From: Streptomyces griseiscabiei
GTDB lineage: Bacteria; Actinomycetota; Actinomycetes; Streptomycetales; Streptomycetaceae
Direction: 5' to 3'
DNA length: 64,000 bases
NCBI RefSeq assembly: GCF_020010925.1
Contig: NZ_JAGJBZ010000001.1
Location: 1,612,001-1,676,000 of the forward strand
Shown: positions 25,856 to 35,311 of the stretch, piece after piece
Layout of the letters: each line of letters begins with the position of its first letter
Numbering within the stretch: the first letter of the stretch is position 1
Made by a program: the position numbers and the translations under genes
The notes under the pieces: model-generated
Seen by the model: the letters and a program-made list of their open reading frames with translations, nothing else
Database searches by the model: none
Told to the model about the DNA's origin: nothing

Positions 25856-26101
25856 TCAGGTCAGATCGAACTCGCCTTCTCGGGCACCCGACACGAAGGC
25901 GCCCCACTCGGCGGGGGTGAAGATCAGCGAGGGGCTCTCGGGGCTGCCGCTGTTGCGCATGGCGATGAAGCCCTCGACAAAGGCGATCTGGACATCTCCC
26001 CGCCCCTGGCTGCTCGACCGCCAGTCCGCGTTGGTCAGGTCCAGTTCCGCGGGCTTGTGCCAGCCGTCGAGGGATCGCTGCTGCATGGTGGTCTCGGCCA
26101 C
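25856..26101 (-). CDS. DUF397 small protein
   Basis: An 81-aa protein with the DUF397 pattern: DWRSSSQGRGDVQIAFV, then IAMRNSGSPESPSLIFTPAEW. These streptomycete proteins normally pair with a helix-turn-helix partner of the BldB/WhiJ type; no such partner is adjacent here. I use the GTG at 26099-26101, nine bases after GGAGG; an ATG five codons later is the alternative. Confidence 0.78.
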   Translation of the reverse strand: MAETTMQQRSLDGWHKPAELDLTNADWRSSSQGRGDVQIAFVEGFIAMRNSGSPESPSLIFTPAEWGAFVSGAREGEFDLT

Positions 26102-26183
26102 GTCCGTGCTCCTCCCGGTTCGTCGTCCGCCCGCCAGACTAGCGATCGGCTCCCACCGCCGACAGGCCACGTGAGGGGCGGGT

Positions 26184-27346
<1,163 letters not shown>

Positions 27347-27350
<4 letters not shown>

Positions 27351-28423
27351 CGGGGATCCCCTTCGAGTACGGCGACCAGGTTCTGCTGCAGACAGGGGCC
27401 GGAGGTGGCGTGCGCCAACGCCCGGTCGGACTCGCCCCGTTGGATGCGTGCGGCGGCCTCACCGATGCGGATGAGCCCGGCGGCCATGATCGGGTTGGCG
27501 GCCAGGGCCCCGCCCGACGGATTGACCCGCACACTGTCGTCGAGCCCCAGCACCTCCCGCAGGATCACCTCCTGGGAGCTGAACGGGGCGTGCAACTCGG
27601 CGGTGTCCACGGGCCGTTCGTACGCGCCGGCCCGCTCCGCCGCGAGACGGGTGGACGGCGAGTCGGTGAGATCGCGTACGCCGAGGCCGTGCGCCTCGAC
27701 GCGGTGGTCGATGCCCCGGATCCAGGCGGGACGCTCGCACAGCTCCCGGGCCCGCTCCCCCGCCGCGAGCACCACCGCGGCGGCTCCGTCGCCGATGGGC
27801 GGACAGTCCCCGGTGCGCAGCGGCCGTACGAGGTAGTCGCCCTGGGGCACCGAACCGCGCAGCTGTGCGTGGGAGTTGGCGGCCGCGTCGGCGCGGCTGC
27901 GGGCCCCCACCGCCGCCAGCGCCGGTTCGTCCGTGACGCCCGCGTCGATGAGCGCCTGGGCCTGGAGTGCGGCGAGGGCGACCGAGTCGGGCCACAGCGG
28001 GGCGACGTAGTACGGGTCCAGCTGCCGGGTGAGGACGTCGCGTACGGAGCCCGGTGAGGACTTGCCGTACGAGTAGACGAGGGCGGTGTCGGCGTCCCCC
28101 GTCCGCAGTTTCACCCACGCCTCGTACAGCGCCCACGCCCCGTCCATCTCGACGTGCGACTCGGAGATCGGCGGCCAGGCTCCGACGCCGTCGAGGGCGA
28201 GGGTGAAGGAGAAGGCGCGGCCGGCGAGGTAGTCGCTGGAGCCGGAGCAGGTGAAGCCGATGTCGGCCGTCTTCAACCCGGTCTGTTCCAGGACCCGGTG
28301 GAGCACCGGCATCAGCATCTCCACCTCGGAGACGTCGTCGCTGGTGCGCCGGTGGTCGGTCTGGGCGAAGGCGACGACGGCGATGTCACGTGCGCCTCCG
28401 GCTCGTGGTGCCTCGCGCGTCAC
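27347..28423 (-). CDS. Second thiolase-fold protein, also Cys-less
   Basis: A 358-aa homologue of the downstream gene. The block that normally holds the catalytic Cys reads ISESHVEMDGAWALYEA, and the later motif is ANPIMAAG. Paralogous thiolase-fold pairs of this type can form heteromers that bind a DUF35 partner. The start is the GTG at 28421-28423, which overlaps the stop of the DUF35 gene (GTGA) and has GGGAG upstream. The tight coupling of all three genes supports one complex. Confidence 0.8.
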
Positions 28424-29370
28424 AGCAGCTCCCGGTAGGTGTCGTAGTCCGCGTCGGGTTCGCCGGTGGGCCGGTAGTGGTCGGGGTAGCGGGCGCCTTC
28501 CGTCCACACCGGCTCCACCCGCAGCCCCATGCGCACCTGGTCGTAGGGGATGCCGACGATCCGGCCGTGCAGGGCGAGTCCCGCGCCGTCGAGCGCGATG
28601 TGCCCGTAGACGTAGGGGACTTCGATGTCCAGGTTCTTCGCCTTGATGTTGACGATGCAGAACGTGGTGACCGTCCCGGCCGGCCCGACCTCCACCTGCT
28701 CGGCGGTGGCCACCCCGCAGGTCGGGCAGGCGCCCCTCGGCGGGACGTACACCTTCCGGCAGGACGGGCACCGCTCGCCGACGTTGCGGCGCTCGGCGAG
28801 GGCGTTGATGTAGCCGGTCTGGGCGCGGCCGGGCGAGTAGGTGTAGTCCAGGCGGGCGGGGGCGACGATCCCGGTGATCGCGTCCTCGAACTCACCGCTG
28901 TGGGCCGCCGGTTCACCGGGCGCCTCCGCCTCGCCGTCGTACGGCTCGAAGCAGGCGATGTCCGTGACGGCCCCGGACCGCTCCTCTGCCCAGCGGACAC
29001 GGACGCGCATGCCGGTGCGTACGGCGTCGGGGCCGGGTGCGTCGAGGGCGTGCAGCAGGGCGGTGTCGGCGCCGTCGAGCTTCACCAGCACCCAGGCGAA
29101 GGGGGTGGCGAGGGGCTGGTCGCGTCGCGGTGTGTGGTTCCAGGCCCAGGTGGTGACGGTCCCGGTGGACGCGACCTCGACGAGATCGCGGATCTCCTCG
29201 GCGGTCACCGGGTCGTACTCGACGGGCGGCACCAGCACCCGGCCGTCCCCGGTCCGTACCCCGAGCACCACCCGCTCCCGAAGGCCGGTGAGAAAGGCGC
29301 TCTGGACCGGCCCGACGGACCGGGTGAAGGGGAACTCTACGGTGAGGGGTGCTTTGAGGATCGCGGACAT
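28420..29370 (-). CDS. Double DUF35 OB-fold/zinc-ribbon protein
   Basis: A 316-aa protein made of two DUF35-like OB folds. The second contains the rubredoxin-like zinc ribbon CPSC-x10-CPTC (RCPSCRKVYVPPRGACPTCG). The first lacks the Cys quartet. In known systems DUF35 proteins scaffold thiolase-fold enzymes and channel acyl-CoA. The ATG at 29368-29370 has GGAGG nine bases upstream. Being encoded directly before two Cys-less thiolase-fold genes, it probably forms a complex with them. Confidence 0.85.
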   Translation of the reverse strand: MSAILKAPLTVEFPFTRSVGPVQSAFLTGLRERVVLGVRTGDGRVLVPPVEYDPVTAEEIRDLVEVASTGTVTTWAWNHTPRRDQPLATPFAWVLVKLDGADTALLHALDAPGPDAVRTGMRVRVRWAEERSGAVTDIACFEPYDGEAEAPGEPAAHSGEFEDAITGIVAPARLDYTYSPGRAQTGYINALAERRNVGERCPSCRKVYVPPRGACPTCGVATAEQVEVGPAGTVTTFCIVNIKAKNLDIEVPYVYGHIALDGAGLALHGRIVGIPYDQVRMGLRVEPVWTEGARYPDHYRPTGEPDADYDTYRELL

Positions 29371-29404
29371 GGAAGCTTGCCTCCTTCGAAAGAGGGGCAC
29401 GGAA

Positions 29405-29480
29405 GCGCCCCTTCAGGGGCGCGGGGCGTTGTCGACATGCGGCTCCGCCGCGTGGGCGCGAGAAGCCCCACCCAGCCGCG
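29405..29480 (-). repeat. Streptomyces-type intergenic repeat, copy B (split form)
   Basis: Read on the minus strand it starts with GGTGGGGCTTCTCGCGC and ends with CCCCGCGCCCCTGAA, as in copies A and C. Between the halves lie about 30 extra bases containing GCGGC-GGA-GCCGC. The hairpin GCGCCCCT/AGGGGCGC (29405-29422) follows. It lies between the hydratase stop and the DUF35 start and may attenuate the operon. Confidence 0.65.
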
Positions 29481-29510
29481 GCCGAATCACGACCTCCCCG
29501 ATCAGTACTC

Positions 29511-30311
29511 TTACGCCCGCTTGTAGACAGGGGCCCGCTTCTCGGCGAAGGCCCGAGCCCCTTCCTTCGCGTCGGCCGTGTCGAAGACCGGCCACCCCCG
29601 CTTCAACTCGGCGGCCAGTCCCTCCTCCTCGGTCATCGAGGCCGTCTCGTACACGGACGCCTTCACCGCCTCCACGGCGAGCGGCCCGCACGCGTTGATC
29701 TGTTCGGCGATCTCCAGCGCCTTGGCCAGGGCGGCCCCGTCGGGCACGACATGCCCGATCAGCCCCACCCCGGCGGCCTCGCGCGCGCTGTACGGCCGCC
29801 CGGTGAGCAGCATCTCCAGCGCGTGCGTCCGGGGGATCTGCCGCTGGAGGCGGACCGTGGAGCCGCCGATCGGGAAGAGCCCGCGCTTGACCTCGAAGAG
29901 GCCGAACGTCGCCGACTCCCCCGCGACGCGGATGTCCGTGCCCTGGAGGATCTCCGTGCCGCCTGCGACGCAGTGGCCCTCGACCGCCGCGATCACCGGT
30001 TTGCGGGGCCGGTGGTGGCGGAGCATCGCCTTCCAGTGCAGATCGGGGTCGGCCTTGAGGCGGTCCCGGTACTGCTGTCCCTCCATCCCCTTGCCCGCGA
30101 GGGCCTTGAGGTCCATTCCGGCGCAGAAGGCACCGCCGGCGCCCGTGAGGACGATCGAGCGGATCTCCTCGTCCTCGTCGGCCTCGATCCAGCCGTCGTG
30201 GAGGCCGACGAGCATCGGCAGGGAGAGCGCGTTCTTCGCCTCGGGCCTGTTGAGCGTGAGCACCAGTGTGGCGCCTTCGCGCCGCACGGCGAGGTGTTCG
30301 GTGCCGCCCAT
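29511..30311 (-). CDS. Enoyl-CoA hydratase/isomerase (crotonase family)
   Basis: A 266-aa crotonase-fold enzyme. LNRPEAKNALSLPM and the CoA oxyanion block GAGGAFCAGMDLKAL are intact. AAVEGHCVAGGTEILQGTDI forms the second oxyanion loop, with Glu next to the usual hydratase position, so hydratase activity is likely. The ATG at 30309-30311 has GGAGG eight bases upstream. It is the first gene of the minus-strand acyl-CoA operon and diverges from an acyl-CoA synthetase, with a TetR-like dyad in the gap. Confidence 0.88.
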   Translation of the reverse strand: MGGTEHLAVRREGATLVLTLNRPEAKNALSLPMLVGLHDGWIEADEDEEIRSIVLTGAGGAFCAGMDLKALAGKGMEGQQYRDRLKADPDLHWKAMLRHHRPRKPVIAAVEGHCVAGGTEILQGTDIRVAGESATFGLFEVKRGLFPIGGSTVRLQRQIPRTHALEMLLTGRPYSAREAAGVGLIGHVVPDGAALAKALEIAEQINACGPLAVEAVKASVYETASMTEEEGLAAELKRGWPVFDTADAKEGARAFAEKRAPVYKRA

Positions 30312-30375
30312 CCGGAGTCCTCCGTCCACAGGAAACGAGAACAGGTTGCAGTAGGCGCGTCGGCACTTCAAGGGT

Positions 30376-30398
30376 TTTCTGACAGACAGTCAGATTTC
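30376..30398. promoter_or_regulatory. 23-bp operator-like dyad, copy 1
   Basis: TCTGAC and GTCAGA arms flank a 5-base centre in the divergent region between the hydratase and an acyl-CoA synthetase. Eighteen of its 23 bases recur at 41454-41476, upstream of the nitronate-monooxygenase/acyl-CoA synthetase operon. Size and symmetry suit a TetR-family repressor, none of which is encoded in this window. Confidence 0.65.
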
Positions 30399-30478
30399 TC
30401 TGCGAGGAGCCTTCACAGTTGTGCCGCCCTTTGCTCTGATGACCGGCAACCGAGGGCAGTGAGGTCAGGAGGAGCGCG

Positions 30479-32134
30479 GTGGAGTACAACCTTGCCGACC
30501 TGTTCGAGTCGGTCGTCGACGTGGTGCCCGACCGGGCGGCGCTCGTGCATCTCGACATCCCCGGTACGGGGGCGGAACGCCGGCTCAGCTACGCGGAGCT
30601 GGACGCGGCGGCGAACCGCATCGGCCACCATCTGCTCGACAGCGGGATCGAGCCCGGGGAACACGTCGGCCTGCACCTCTACAACGGCATCGAGTATCTG
30701 CAGACCGCGCTCGGCTGCCTCAAGGCGCGGATCGTGCCGGTCAATGTCAACTACCGTTACGTGGAAGAGGAGTTGGTCTACCTCTACCGCGACGCGGATC
30801 TGACGGCGCTGGTCTTCGACGCGGAGTTCACGGGGCGGGTGGCGGCGGCGCTGCCTCGGACGGAGAAGCTGAGGCATCTGGTGCGGGTGGGGACCCCCGC
30901 GCCGGACGCGCCCGCCCCCGGCGCCACGCGCGACGCCGCTCCCGACGCCGCCCTCGACGCGGTCGACTTCGCCGAGGCCACGGGCTCCGCCTCCGCCGGG
31001 CGGGGCTTCCCGGCGCGCTCGGGCGACGACCAGTTCATCATCTACACCGGCGGTACGACGGGCATGCCCAAGGGGGTGATGTGGCGTCAGGAGGACCTGT
31101 TCTTCTCGGGGTTGGGCGGGGGCGCGCCGACCGGGGAGCCGGTGAAGTCGCCGGAGGAGCTGGCGGAGCGGGTGGCCGCCGGGGGTGACGGGATCACGTT
31201 CTTCCCGACGGCCCCGCTGATGCACGGCACGTCGACCCTGACCGCGTTCATCGGGTTCAACTTCGGCCAACGGGTGGTGATCCACCGCAAGTTCGTCCCC
31301 GAGGAGGCCCTGCGCACGATCGAGAAGGAGAGGGTGACGAGTGTGTCGCTGGTCGGCGACGCGATGCTGCGCCCGCTGATCGACGCGCTGAGGGGCCCGA
31401 TGAAGGGCACCGACTGCTCGGCCCTGTTCAGTGTGTCGTCGTCCGGGGCGATCATGTCGGAGACGGTCCGGCAGCAGTTCCAGGAGCTGGTGCCGAACGC
31501 GATGCTGCTGAACAACTTCGGTTCCTCGGAGTCCGGCTTCAACGGTACGGCGACCGAGGACTCGGGCGCGGGCGACGGATTCCGTATCCGCGTCCACTCC
31601 CGTACGCGGGTCGTGGACCCGGCGACGTACGAGCCGGTGCCGGTCGGGGTGCCGGGGCGGGTCGCCCAGCGCGGGCATGTCCCGCTCGGCTACTACAACG
31701 ACCCCCGGAAGACCGCCGAGACGTTCTTCGAGCGCGACGGTGAGCGCTGGGTGCTCCTCGGAGACATGGCGACCGTCGACGAGGAGGGCGTCGTCACGGT
31801 CCTCGGCCGGGGTTCGCAGTGCATCAACACCGGGGGCGAAAAGGTGTATCCGGAGGAGGTCGAGCAGGCCCTCAAGGCACACCCCGATGTGTACGACGCG
31901 CTGGTCGCCGGGGTGCCGGACACACGCTGGGGCAACCATGTCGCCGCCGTGGTGCAGCTCCGCGACGGTGCGGCCCGGCCGTCCCTGGAGGACATCCAGA
32001 CCCACTGCCGCACCCGTCTCGCCGGCTACAAGATCCCCCGTCAGCTGGTCCTCACGGAGACCATCCAGCGCTCCCCCAGCGGCAAGGCGGACTACCGCTG
32101 GGCGCGGTCGGTGGCGGCGGACGCGGACCGGTGA
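30479..32134 (+). CDS. Acyl-CoA synthetase (AMP-forming), FadD-like
   Basis: A 551-aa ANL-superfamily ligase. IIYTGGTTGMPKGVM is the P-loop, NNFGSSESG the A5 block, YYNDPRKTAETFF and LLGDMATVDEEGVVTVLGR cover the adenylate-binding hinge, and SPSGKADY holds the catalytic Lys. It activates a carboxylic acid as CoA thioester, feeding the divergent hydratase/thiolase-like operon. The start is the GTG at 30479 with AGGAGG just upstream. The shared dyad suggests co-regulation with the divergent genes. Chain or ring specificity cannot be read. Confidence 0.9.
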   Translation: MEYNLADLFESVVDVVPDRAALVHLDIPGTGAERRLSYAELDAAANRIGHHLLDSGIEPGEHVGLHLYNGIEYLQTALGCLKARIVPVNVNYRYVEEELVYLYRDADLTALVFDAEFTGRVAAALPRTEKLRHLVRVGTPAPDAPAPGATRDAAPDAALDAVDFAEATGSASAGRGFPARSGDDQFIIYTGGTTGMPKGVMWRQEDLFFSGLGGGAPTGEPVKSPEELAERVAAGGDGITFFPTAPLMHGTSTLTAFIGFNFGQRVVIHRKFVPEEALRTIEKERVTSVSLVGDAMLRPLIDALRGPMKGTDCSALFSVSSSGAIMSETVRQQFQELVPNAMLLNNFGSSESGFNGTATEDSGAGDGFRIRVHSRTRVVDPATYEPVPVGVPGRVAQRGHVPLGYYNDPRKTAETFFERDGERWVLLGDMATVDEEGVVTVLGRGSQCINTGGEKVYPEEVEQALKAHPDVYDALVAGVPDTRWGNHVAAVVQLRDGAARPSLEDIQTHCRTRLAGYKIPRQLVLTETIQRSPSGKADYRWARSVAADADR

Positions 32135-32169
32135 GCCGTCGCCTCGGGGGCGGCCGGTGAGCCGTTCCC

Positions 32170-33528
32170 TCAGCTGCGGCCGGTGAGGAAGTCGGCGGCC
32201 CGGCTGACGAACCACGCCGGGTCGTCGAGCCAGGGGAAGTGACCGCCGCCAGGCTGGACCGTGAACCGGGCGTCCGGGAAGAGACCGGCGGCGAGGCGGG
32301 CCAGGCCGGGTGTCGGGCCGGTGTCGAGTTCACCGGCGAGGACGAGGACCGGGGCGGACAGTCCGGCGAGGGCGGCCCGGGTGACGGGCGGGTCGTAGGC
32401 GCCGGCCGAGCCGTAGACCCCGGCCGCCTCGTCGTTCGTCTGTTCCTCCTCGGCGGCCGTATGGGCACGGGCGGTGTCGTCCCAACGGCCGTAGAAGAAG
32501 GGCATCATCGCGTCGTCGAACGGGCCCTTCCCGGTCCAGGCCGCCTCGAACGCCGGGTACGCCTCGGCGAACCACGGCTCGCCCGCACGCAGTCGGGCGG
32601 AGCTGAGCCGGTCCTCCACGGTCACCGGCAGCCCCACCGCCCAGGGCGTGGCGGTGATCAGCGCCAGCCGGGACACCCGCTCCGGGTGCCGCGCCGCGTA
32701 GAGCATGGCCAGATTCCCGCCGGCCGAGTGCCCGAGCAGATCCACCTTCTCCAGCCCCAGACGCACACGGAGCGCCTCCACGTCGCCGACCTGCCGGTCG
32801 CACCGGTACGTCGCCGGGTCGGCCGGAACCGCCGAGTCCCCCGTGCCCCGGAGATCCAGCAGCACCAGCCGCCGGTGAGCGGACAGCCCGCCCAGGTCCC
32901 CGAGATAGGCGGACGCCCGCATGGCGCCACCGGGCAGCACGATCAACGGCTCGCCCTCACCCCGCACATGGTAGGCGAGTTCGGTTCCGTCGGGCGCGGT
33001 GAAGGCAGGCATGGTGTCGATCTTCGCGCCGGACCACGGCCCACCGCAACGGAGTTCGGCGGGCGCCGCACGGCGATGGCGGGACGTCGGCCAGACGGTG
33101 AAGAGGGCTTCCTCCTGCGGCGGGACCGGAGGATCGAGGACATCCCGAAGGCGGGTGATGTCCCGGCGCCAGGCGGAGCCGTCCGCCGCGTCGGCCCACA
33201 GCTCGGCGAGTTCGGACAGCTCGGAGACCACCTGGTCCAGCGCGTCGACGGCGAGGACGCGAAGGTCGGCGGGCAGCTCCGGCAGCGGTTCGGACGGGCC
33301 GTAGTGCGGACAGGCCGGCTCGCCTTCGGTGTGCTGTGCGACGACCAGCGCCGCCGCGGCCACGGCTCGTTCGCCGTCGTGGACACGCAGGCACTCCGCC
33401 GGCCCGGCGGCGCGTCGGAGCACGCCGCGGATCAGGGGCTCGCGCTCCTCCCACGGCGCCTCGTCCAGGTCGTCCCCGAAATCGGCCGCGGTGTCGTTGT
33501 CGAAGGGGCCGATGTCCCAGGTGCCCAT
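32170..33528 (-). CDS. DUF4259 - alpha/beta hydrolase fusion
   Basis: A 452-aa protein in one uninterrupted frame. Residues 1-130 match DUF4259 (MGTWDIGPFDNDTAADFGDD). After a loose linker, residues about 173-450 form an alpha/beta hydrolase: LIVLPGGAMRASAYLGDLGG, DLRGTGDS, the nucleophile elbow GHSAGG, and a late Asp (GELDTGP) and His (GGGHFPWL). The start is the ATG at 33526-33528 after GAGGAGA. An internal ATG at 33012 would give a stand-alone 280-aa hydrolase but has no ribosome-binding site. Either a true fusion or a recently joined pair. Confidence 0.75.
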   Translation of the reverse strand: MGTWDIGPFDNDTAADFGDDLDEAPWEEREPLIRGVLRRAAGPAECLRVHDGERAVAAAALVVAQHTEGEPACPHYGPSEPLPELPADLRVLAVDALDQVVSELSELAELWADAADGSAWRRDITRLRDVLDPPVPPQEEALFTVWPTSRHRRAAPAELRCGGPWSGAKIDTMPAFTAPDGTELAYHVRGEGEPLIVLPGGAMRASAYLGDLGGLSAHRRLVLLDLRGTGDSAVPADPATYRCDRQVGDVEALRVRLGLEKVDLLGHSAGGNLAMLYAARHPERVSRLALITATPWAVGLPVTVEDRLSSARLRAGEPWFAEAYPAFEAAWTGKGPFDDAMMPFFYGRWDDTARAHTAAEEEQTNDEAAGVYGSAGAYDPPVTRAALAGLSAPVLVLAGELDTGPTPGLARLAAGLFPDARFTVQPGGGHFPWLDDPAWFVSRAADFLTGRS

Positions 33529-33581
33529 GTCTCTCCTCACGTGGCGTGCGCGGATCATCGCACCGGCCACTGACAGGGCGG

Positions 33582-35081
33582 TCAGGCCTGCGCGAAGCGG
33601 TCCCGCAGCTCTCGCTTGAGGATCTTGCCGCTCGCGTTGCGCGGGAGTTCCTCGACGAACAGGACGCGCTTCGGGGCCTTGAAGTGGGGGAGTTTCTCGC
33701 GGGTGTGGGCGATGAGTTCGGCCTCCGAGGTGTCGCCCCGGGGGACGACGATCGCGGTGACGGCCTCGATCCAGTGGTCGTCGGGGAGGCCGATGACGGC
33801 GGCCTCGGCGACCTGGTCGTGGGTGCAGAGGGCGTCCTCGACCTGGCGGGAGGCGATGAGGACGCCGCCGGAGTTGATGACGTCCTTGACGCGGTCGACG
33901 ACGGTGAAGAAGCCGTGGGCGTCGCGTACGGCGAGGTCGCCGGAGTGGAACCAGCCGTCGCGGAAGGCCTCGGCGGTCTCCTCCGGCTTGTTCCAGTAGC
34001 CCTCGCAGAGCTGCTTCGACTGGTAGACGATCTCGCCGGGGGTTCCGTCGGGCACCTCCTCGCCGTCCTCGTCGACGACCTTGGCCTCGACGAACATGAC
34101 GGGGCGCCCGCAGGAGTCCATCCGGCCCTTGTGCTCGTGCGGGCCGAGGACCATGGACAGCGGACCGATCTCGCTCTGGCCGAAGCAGTTGTGGAAGGCG
34201 AGCTTGGGCAGGCGCTCCTTCAGGCGTTCGAGGACGGGCACGGGCATGATCGAGGCGCCGTAGTAGGCCTTGCGCAGCCCGCTGAGGTCACGGGTGGCGA
34301 AGTCGGGGCGGTCGGCCAGCGCGATCCACACCGTGGGCGGGGCGAAGAGGCTGTCGGCGCGGCCCTCCTCCACGAGGTCGAGGATCCGGTCGCCGTCGGG
34401 CGCGTCGAGGATCGTGTTCGTGGCGCCGACCGCGAGATACGGCACCAGGAAGACATGCATCTGCGCGGAGTGGTACAGCGGCAGGGAGTGCACGGGCAGG
34501 TCGCCCGCCTGGAGGTCGAGGGCGGAGATCGCGCTGAGGTACTCGTGGACCAGTGCGCGGTGCGTCATCATCGCGCCCTTGGGGAGCGCGGTGGTGCCCG
34601 AGGTGTAGAGGAGCTGGACGAGGTCCTCGGCGCGGGGCTGCGGACCGTCGTACGGCTCGGTGCCGGCCAGGCAGGCGAGGAGCGAGTCGTCCGTGTCGCG
34701 CAGCGGCAGGGTCCGGGTGCCCTCGGGGAGGTTCCCGGCGAGGTCCGGGTCGGTGAGGACGAGGGTGCTCCCGGACTGGTCGAGGAGGTAGGAGAGGTCG
34801 TCGCCGGTGAGGTTCTGGTTGACCGGGACATGGACCAGACCGGCGCGGGCGGCGGCCAGGAAGGCGATGAGGTAGGCGTCCGAGTTGTGGCCGTAGGCGG
34901 CGACCCGGTCGCCCGGTTCGAGACCGGTGTCGCGCAGGGCGCGGGCCGCCCGGGAGACGGCGTCGTCCAGCTCGGCGTAGGTCCAGGACCGTTCGCCGTA
35001 GCGGATCGCGACGCGGGCGGGGATCCGCCCGGCGGTGCGCCGCAGCGTCCCGTCGACCGTCACACTGGGGCCAGCTGTCAT
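33582..35081 (-). CDS. Long-chain-type acyl-CoA synthetase (AMP-forming)
   Basis: A 499-aa ANL ligase with LLYTSGTTALPKGAMMTH (P-loop), FGQSEIGPLS (A5), GYWNKPEETAEAF, GWFHSGDLAV, VDRVKDVINSGG (hinge) and PRNASGKILKRELR (catalytic Lys). It is close in plan to FadD13-type fatty-acid ligases. The ATG at 35081 has AGGAG upstream. It diverges from a secreted acylase gene, which could supply its fatty acids (inference), and is followed by the fusion hydrolase gene. Confidence 0.9.
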   Translation of the reverse strand: MTAGPSVTVDGTLRRTAGRIPARVAIRYGERSWTYAELDDAVSRAARALRDTGLEPGDRVAAYGHNSDAYLIAFLAAARAGLVHVPVNQNLTGDDLSYLLDQSGSTLVLTDPDLAGNLPEGTRTLPLRDTDDSLLACLAGTEPYDGPQPRAEDLVQLLYTSGTTALPKGAMMTHRALVHEYLSAISALDLQAGDLPVHSLPLYHSAQMHVFLVPYLAVGATNTILDAPDGDRILDLVEEGRADSLFAPPTVWIALADRPDFATRDLSGLRKAYYGASIMPVPVLERLKERLPKLAFHNCFGQSEIGPLSMVLGPHEHKGRMDSCGRPVMFVEAKVVDEDGEEVPDGTPGEIVYQSKQLCEGYWNKPEETAEAFRDGWFHSGDLAVRDAHGFFTVVDRVKDVINSGGVLIASRQVEDALCTHDQVAEAAVIGLPDDHWIEAVTAIVVPRGDTSEAELIAHTREKLPHFKAPKRVLFVEELPRNASGKILKRELRDRFAQA

Positions 35082-35311
35082 GTTTTCCGCTCCTTGGTCC
35101 GTGTTCTCCGACGCGATCCTCGGTCCGTCCCGCGAGTGAGGTCAAGCGCATCACACGGGTGGCCGGAACGTGGCGCACATGGCGTGAAGCGGCTCAACTT
35201 CCCCTTGGGACCGCGAGTCAATCAGGGGGAAGATCCACCCTGCGTATGGACTACGCGCAGTGGTGCCGACACGCTCAACCGTCCCTTCCCTCAACCAAGT
35301 CGGGAGGCTCC

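Noticed and set aside
33570..33585. CTGAC/GTCAG dyad resembling the shared 23-bp operator
   Set aside because: The spacer is six rather than five bases, the flanks do not match, and it overlaps the stop of an acyl-CoA synthetase gene rather than a promoter.
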